From contig MIBK01000104.1 of the NCBI GenBank assembly GCA_001829505.1, forward strand, positions 1 through 9,482: a DNA stretch of 9,482 nt. Reading direction: 5' to 3'. This document shows, one piece after another, positions 6,537 through 9,482 of this stretch. The DNA comes from Spirochaetes bacterium RBG_16_67_19. Its GTDB lineage: Bacteria > Spirochaetota > Spirochaetia > SZUA-6 > DRHE01. Within the stretch, counting starts at the first letter, position 1, and each line of letters begins with the position of its first letter. The notes below the pieces were generated by a model that made no database searches, was not told the origin of the DNA, and saw only the letters and a program-made list of their open reading frames with translations. A program made the position numbers and the translations under genes.

Positions 6537-6587
6537 GCACTTTGGACGAATCGAATATTCTCTTCAAATATTCGATTAATAAAGTGC
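6537..6587. repeat. Extended dyad around operator copy 2
   Basis: GCACTTT (6537-6543) and AAAGTGC (6581-6587) form an outer 7-bp inverted repeat almost concentric with the inner operator palindrome. The inner arms are separated from the outer arms by 5 and 3 bases. The left outer arm is also part of the smaller inverted repeat at 6527-6542, so two alternative pairings exist. It may bind further protein, or extrude or fold as a hairpin. Confidence 0.6.
6549..6577. promoter_or_regulatory. Operator copy 2, perfect inverted repeat between reductase-tetR and the YeiH gene
   Basis: AATCGAATATT (6549-6559) and AATATTCGATT (6567-6577) are perfect inverted repeats separated by 7 bases. The site can also be read as two near copies of the self-complementary decamer CGAATATTCG, starting 13 bases apart (6552 and 6565), each with one mismatch. 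Such a long dyad is compatible with one or two TetR-type dimers. It lies between two divergent transcription units, one of which encodes the TetR protein, so autoregulation plus control of the transporter gene is expected. Confidence 0.8.
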
Positions 6588-6616
6588 AAGATTCCACGAT
6601 TCCTGGGCCATTTCCC

Positions 6617-6677
6617 TTGACAATCCGGGCCGTTACGGGGCGAATATGAAGGCTCTCGCACAAGCCCGTCTGGAGGT
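6617..6677 (+). promoter_or_regulatory. Candidate promoter and Shine-Dalgarno site of the YeiH-family gene
   Basis: TTGACA lies at 6617-6622, 67 bases before the GTG start. The possible -10 is GCGAAT at 17 bp (6640-6645) or GAATAT at 19 bp (6642-6647), neither ideal. The stretch CGAATAT (6641-6647) repeats the operator half-site and overlaps this -10 region. GGAGGT (6672-6677) precedes the GTG at 6684 by 6 bases and decides that start. With operator copy 2 and the reductase promoter, this accounts for the 189-base gap 6495-6683. Confidence 0.5.
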
Positions 6678-6683
6678 GCTCCC

Positions 6684-8285
6684 GTGAAAACCGTTTCCGA
6701 GAAAGCCGCTCCCGCGAAGCAGGTACCCGTTCAGGTCCCCGCCGGCAAATCCGCCGCGCGGGTGGACGAGGACTGGCTGCCGGTCATCGTCGGCGGGCTG
6801 ATGATCCTCCTGGTCCTGCTGGGCGCCCGCCTGGCCCTGCCCGCCTTCAAGTGGCAGAGCGGTCCGGAATTCGCCGCCGCGGCCGGCAGGCTGCAGCCCG
6901 CCGCAGTGCGGCTGGCGGCCGAGGCCGACGCGCTGGGCCGGGCGGAGCTGGGCGAGGCCGGAAGGCGGTTGGATACGGCCCTGGCGGCCGCCGACCGTTC
7001 CGAAACCGCGGTTGCCGCCGGGGAGCTGGCCGCGGCCGGCAAGGCCCTGGGCGAGGAGCCGATCGGCAAGAGCGCGGCGGGGCTGGCCAAGGCGGCCGGC
7101 GACGCCGCGGCCCTGCGCATCGGCAGGGTGTTCGCCGCCAAGAACCTGCTGTCCTCCCTGTACATCGGCCTGGCCTTCATGGTCCTGGCCGGCATCGGGG
7201 TCTGGCTGCTGGGCGGCAAGCTGTTGCCGTTCCTGGCCGGTTTCCCGGTGGTCTACGCCCTGGCCTGGCTGGCCCAGCTCATCGCCGGCAATTCCGGCTT
7301 GAACTACCTGGGCCTGGAATACGTGATTTTCGCCCTGGGCCTGGGGCTGTTCATCAGCAACGTGCTTGGCGTTCCGGCCTGGCTGAAGGAGGCGGTGCGC
7401 ACGGAGTATTACATCAAGACCGGGCTGGTGGTGCTGGGGGCGGGCATCCTGTTCCCGGAGATCCTGCAGGCCGGCGCGCTGGGCATCATGCAGGCCCTGG
7501 CGGTGGTGTTCGTGGTCTGGTACGCCTGCTACTGGCTGGCCCGCAAGCTGAAAGTGGACGAGGAGTTCGCGGCCATGCTCTCCTCGGCGGTCTCCATCTG
7601 CGGGGTGTCGGCGGCCATCGCCGCCTGCGGGGCCATCCAGGGGGACAAGAAGAAGCTGTCCTACGTGATTTCCCTGACCCTGATCGTGGCCGTGCCCATG
7701 ATGGTGGCCATGCCCTGGATCGCCCGCCTGCTGGGCCTCGGGGACGCGGTGGCCGGGGCCTGGATGGGCGGGACCCTGGACACCACTGGCTCCGTGGTGG
7801 CGGCCAGCTCGCTGATCAGCGAAAGGGCCATGCGCATCGGCACGATCGTGAAGTTCTCCCAGAACGTGCTGATCGGGGTGGCCGCTTTCGTGCTCTCCCT
7901 GTGGTGGAGCCTGAGCGGCAAGGGCAGCAAGGGAGGCAACGGCAACGGCAGCGGGGTCAAGCGTCCGAAGGCCCGGGTGATCTGGGACCGCTTCCCCAAG
8001 TTCGTGCTGGGCTTCCTGCTGATGTCGCTGCTGTTCTCCTTCGTGCTGTCCCCGGGGCTGGTCAAGCAGACCAAGAGCCTGCTGGGCGGCCTGCGCACCG
8101 TGTGGTTCGCCCTGGCCTTCGTGTCCATCGGGCTGGAGACCCGCTTCACCAAGCTGGTGGGCATGGGCAAGGGCAAGCCGGCGCTGGCCTTCCTGGCGGC
8201 GCAGGCCTTCAACGTGCTGTGGACGCTGCTGCTGGCTTTCCTGCTGTTCGGCGGGAAGATCCTGCCGCTGCCGGTGCTGAAGTAG
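6684..8285 (+). CDS. YeiH-family (PF03601) membrane transporter with N-terminal extension, candidate sulfite/sulfonate/sulfate carrier
   Basis: The 533-residue protein has a core (about 155-533) matching the PF03601 family, annotated as putative sulfate exporters. Core features are many hydrophobic helices, SSAVSICGVSAAIAACGAI (300-318), GGTLDTTGS (362-370) and VKFSQNVLIG (389-398). Family members are usually about 330-350 residues. Here a charged N terminus, one membrane helix (about 32-54) and a 90-residue Ala-rich helical segment (about 60-150) are added. A Gly/Lys/Asn-rich loop (411-424) lies between two helices. The substrate is not proven for the family. Next to a sulfite-consuming cysteate synthase and behind the same operator, transport of sulfite, sulfate or a sulfonate is a sensible inference. 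GGAGGT supports the GTG start. The stop lies 77 bases inside the opposing PyrDK frame. Confidence 0.85.
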   Translation: MKTVSEKAAPAKQVPVQVPAGKSAARVDEDWLPVIVGGLMILLVLLGARLALPAFKWQSGPEFAAAAGRLQPAAVRLAAEADALGRAELGEAGRRLDTALAAADRSETAVAAGELAAAGKALGEEPIGKSAAGLAKAAGDAAALRIGRVFAAKNLLSSLYIGLAFMVLAGIGVWLLGGKLLPFLAGFPVVYALAWLAQLIAGNSGLNYLGLEYVIFALGLGLFISNVLGVPAWLKEAVRTEYYIKTGLVVLGAGILFPEILQAGALGIMQALAVVFVVWYACYWLARKLKVDEEFAAMLSSAVSICGVSAAIAACGAIQGDKKKLSYVISLTLIVAVPMMVAMPWIARLLGLGDAVAGAWMGGTLDTTGSVVAASSLISERAMRIGTIVKFSQNVLIGVAAFVLSLWWSLSGKGSKGGNGNGSGVKRPKARVIWDRFPKFVLGFLLMSLLFSFVLSPGLVKQTKSLLGGLRTVWFALAFVSIGLETRFTKLVGMGKGKPALAFLAAQAFNVLWTLLLAFLLFGGKILPLPVLK

Positions 8286-9482
8286 CCGGAGCCGGGATCG
8301 CGCTTGGGCGCGGGGCCGGATTGGGGGCGTGGCTGCCGGCGTCCAGCTCGGCCAGGCTCACCCCAGCGGCGCGCAGGTACTGCAGGCTGACGAAGGTGCC
8401 CTCCTTGCACAGCAGGCGGCCGCCGCACTCGCAGCCCCCGCACAGCCCCACCCCGCACATGGTGGGGGTCTCCAGGCAGGCGTAGATGTCCGCGGGGCAG
8501 GCGCCCAGCTCCTCCTCGATCCGCATGGCCCTGTCGATGAAGGGGTGGGGGCCGACGTTGTAGAAGGCCGCGGAGGTCGCCGCGCGGCTGTCGGTGCCGC
8601 CCGTTCCGACGCCGGCCGCCTCGCCGCCAGCCCCGCCGGCCGCCCCCCCCAACTCCTCGGCCATGACCTCCAGCACCCGGCCCGGCCGGCCGCTGTCGGG
8701 CACGACCAGGCTGGGCAGGTCCCCGCCCAGGCCCAGGGCTTCCAGGGCGGCTCCTTCCTCGGCTTCGGACACCCCATAGTACAGCTCGGCGCGCTTGCCG
8801 CGCTCCCGCAGCATGGCGGCCAGGGAGGGGATCACGGCCAGTCCCGTGCCGCCGGCCACCAGGTAGGCCCGGTCGCGCGCGCTCAACGGGGCGGGGGCTC
8901 CGCAGGTGCCGCGCACCCACAGCCGGTCTCCTGCCTCCAGGCCGAAGAGGGCCTGGGTGAACTCGCCGCGCCGCCGCACCAGGAAGCTCAAGGGGGAGGG
9001 GCGCGCCACGCTGAAAGGCTTCTCCCCGATGCCCGGCAGGAAAAGGAAGGCGAACTCCCCGGCCCGGGCGCCCAGCGCCCCGTCCAGGACGAGCAGGCGC
9101 AGGCCGCCGGACAGGTCGCGCGCCTCCTTCACCCGGTGGGCGCGGTACTCCATCTTCGGGCGGCGGGAGAGGAAGCTCTCGGCTTCCCGGCTCCCGCCCA
9201 ACGCGTCCGCGCGCAAGGCGCGCAGGTAGGCGGGAAGGCGGGACTGGCGGGCCACGCGGGCCAGGGCGCTGCCGATGCCGACCACGTCGGCGCCGGCGCC
9301 GCTCAAGGCGCGGGCGTCCTCACCGGTGGCCACCCCGCCCATCCCCAGGATGGGCATCTCGGGTCCGACGGCGCGGCGCACCTCGGCCACGGCGCGCAGG
9401 GCGGCTTCCCGGATCCACAGCCCGGACTTGCCGCCCTTGTGGCCGTTGGGGTTGGACAGTATCGGCAGGCCGCTGAGCGGCT
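8209..9482 (-). CDS. Fused dihydroorotate dehydrogenase PyrD-PyrK, 5' part outside the window
   Basis: The frame is open from the window edge (9482) to a TGA at 8211-8209. The first part is the C-terminal end of PyrD: NPNGHKGGKSG, ILGMGGVATGEDA and DVVGIGSALAR, the FMN-phosphate end of the barrel. It runs without a stop into a PyrK-like electron-transfer subunit from about 9153: EKPFSVARPSP (flavin binding), YLVAGGTGLAVIPSLAA (pyridine-nucleotide binding) and MCGVGLCGGCECGGRLLC (8407-8457, [2Fe-2S] cysteines). PyrD and PyrK are normally separate proteins; together they oxidise dihydroorotate with NAD+ in pyrimidine synthesis. The last cysteine follows closer than in classical PyrK. A Gly/Ala-rich insert (about 8590-8650) precedes the Fe-S region, and a 43-residue Pro/Ala/Ser-rich tail follows the recognisable domain, most of it lying over the 3' end of the YeiH gene. 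The 5' start and promoter are not visible. Confidence 0.85.
   Translation of the reverse strand, partial: PLSGLPILSNPNGHKGGKSGLWIREAALRAVAEVRRAVGPEMPILGMGGVATGEDARALSGAGADVVGIGSALARVARQSRLPAYLRALRADALGGSREAESFLSRRPKMEYRAHRVKEARDLSGGLRLLVLDGALGARAGEFAFLFLPGIGEKPFSVARPSPLSFLVRRRGEFTQALFGLEAGDRLWVRGTCGAPAPLSARDRAYLVAGGTGLAVIPSLAAMLRERGKRAELYYGVSEAEEGAALEALGLGGDLPSLVVPDSGRPGRVLEVMAEELGGAAGGAGGEAAGVGTGGTDSRAATSAAFYNVGPHPFIDRAMRIEEELGACPADIYACLETPTMCGVGLCGGCECGGRLLCKEGTFVSLQYLRAAGVSLAELDAGSHAPNPAPRPSAIPAPATSAPAAAGSSRRTAGKPAAASTAR

Noticed and set aside
5460..6620. Plus-strand open frame of 386 codons opposite the reductase gene
   Set aside because: Composition is that of an antisense shadow, with no domain seen, and it runs through the operator region.
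5233..6663. Minus-strand frame of 476 codons starting in the intergenic region
   Set aside because: It is an offset frame of the reductase and TetR genes; the true frames carry the Rossmann and helix-turn-helix motifs.
6851..8485. Plus-strand frame of 544 codons overlapping the YeiH gene
   Set aside because: It is Gly/Arg/Ala-rich with no membrane helices, an offset frame of the transporter gene.
7661..8920. Minus-strand frame of 419 codons across the YeiH and PyrDK genes
   Set aside because: It is out of frame with PyrDK, and antisense to YeiH for much of its length; no domain recognised.
1..9482. tRNA, rRNA, CRISPR array, insertion sequence or integration site
   Set aside because: No cloverleaf, regular spacer repeat, transposase or flanking direct repeat was found; the only repeats are the operator elements and small hairpins.

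Overview
The window is a very GC-rich stretch of bacterial chromosome with densely packed genes. Some starts have Shine-Dalgarno sites (GGAGGT), and several upstream regions carry TTGACA-like -35 boxes. The lineage cannot be fixed from the sequence. A Gram-negative bacterium is the best guess, because the central genes look like a sulfonolipid (capnine) pathway, and such lipids are known from Bacteroidota and Salinibacter envelopes. The GC content and promoter style are unlike typical Bacteroidota, so a high-GC lineage elsewhere is plausible.

Layout. (1) 1-976, minus: a CorA-type Mg2+ channel, complete except for its last residues. (2) 1040-2110, plus: a double VOC (glyoxalase-fold) protein, divergent from corA. 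Both genes have a -10 box ending 7 bases before the ATG and no Shine-Dalgarno site, so both may be leaderless. (3) 2281-4820, plus: a two-gene operon joined by an ATGA overlap. It encodes a cysteate synthase (threonine-synthase fold, closest in my memory to the methanogen coenzyme M enzyme) and an alpha-oxoamine synthase of the 2-amino-3-ketobutyrate CoA ligase/serine palmitoyltransferase type. Together they predict O-phosphoserine + sulfite -> cysteate, then cysteate + fatty acyl thioester -> 3-oxocapnine. (4) 4841-6494, minus: a two-gene operon converging on (3), with a PanE/ApbA-type reductase lacking the usual substrate asparagines and a TetR-family regulator. (5) 6684-8285, plus: a YeiH-family (PF03601) membrane protein with an unusual N-terminal extension, divergent from (4). 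(6) 8209-9482, minus: the 3' part of a fused dihydroorotate dehydrogenase PyrD-PyrK, whose 3' end overlaps the YeiH gene by 77 bases.

Main discovery. An AT-rich operator-like sequence occurs twice, in the same register, at 2147-2172 (upstream of the cysteate synthase operon) and 6549-6577 (between the reductase/TetR operon and the YeiH gene). At the second site it is a perfect 11-bp inverted repeat with a 7-base spacer. At both sites TTGACA follows about 55 bases downstream of the operator centre and the start codon another 65-67 bases on. This ties the three transcription units into one regulon, probably read by the TetR protein. I infer a compact, regulated sulfonolipid module: cysteate synthase, cysteate acyltransferase, a candidate 3-oxocapnine reductase, a candidate sulfite/sulfonate/sulfate transporter and a local regulator.
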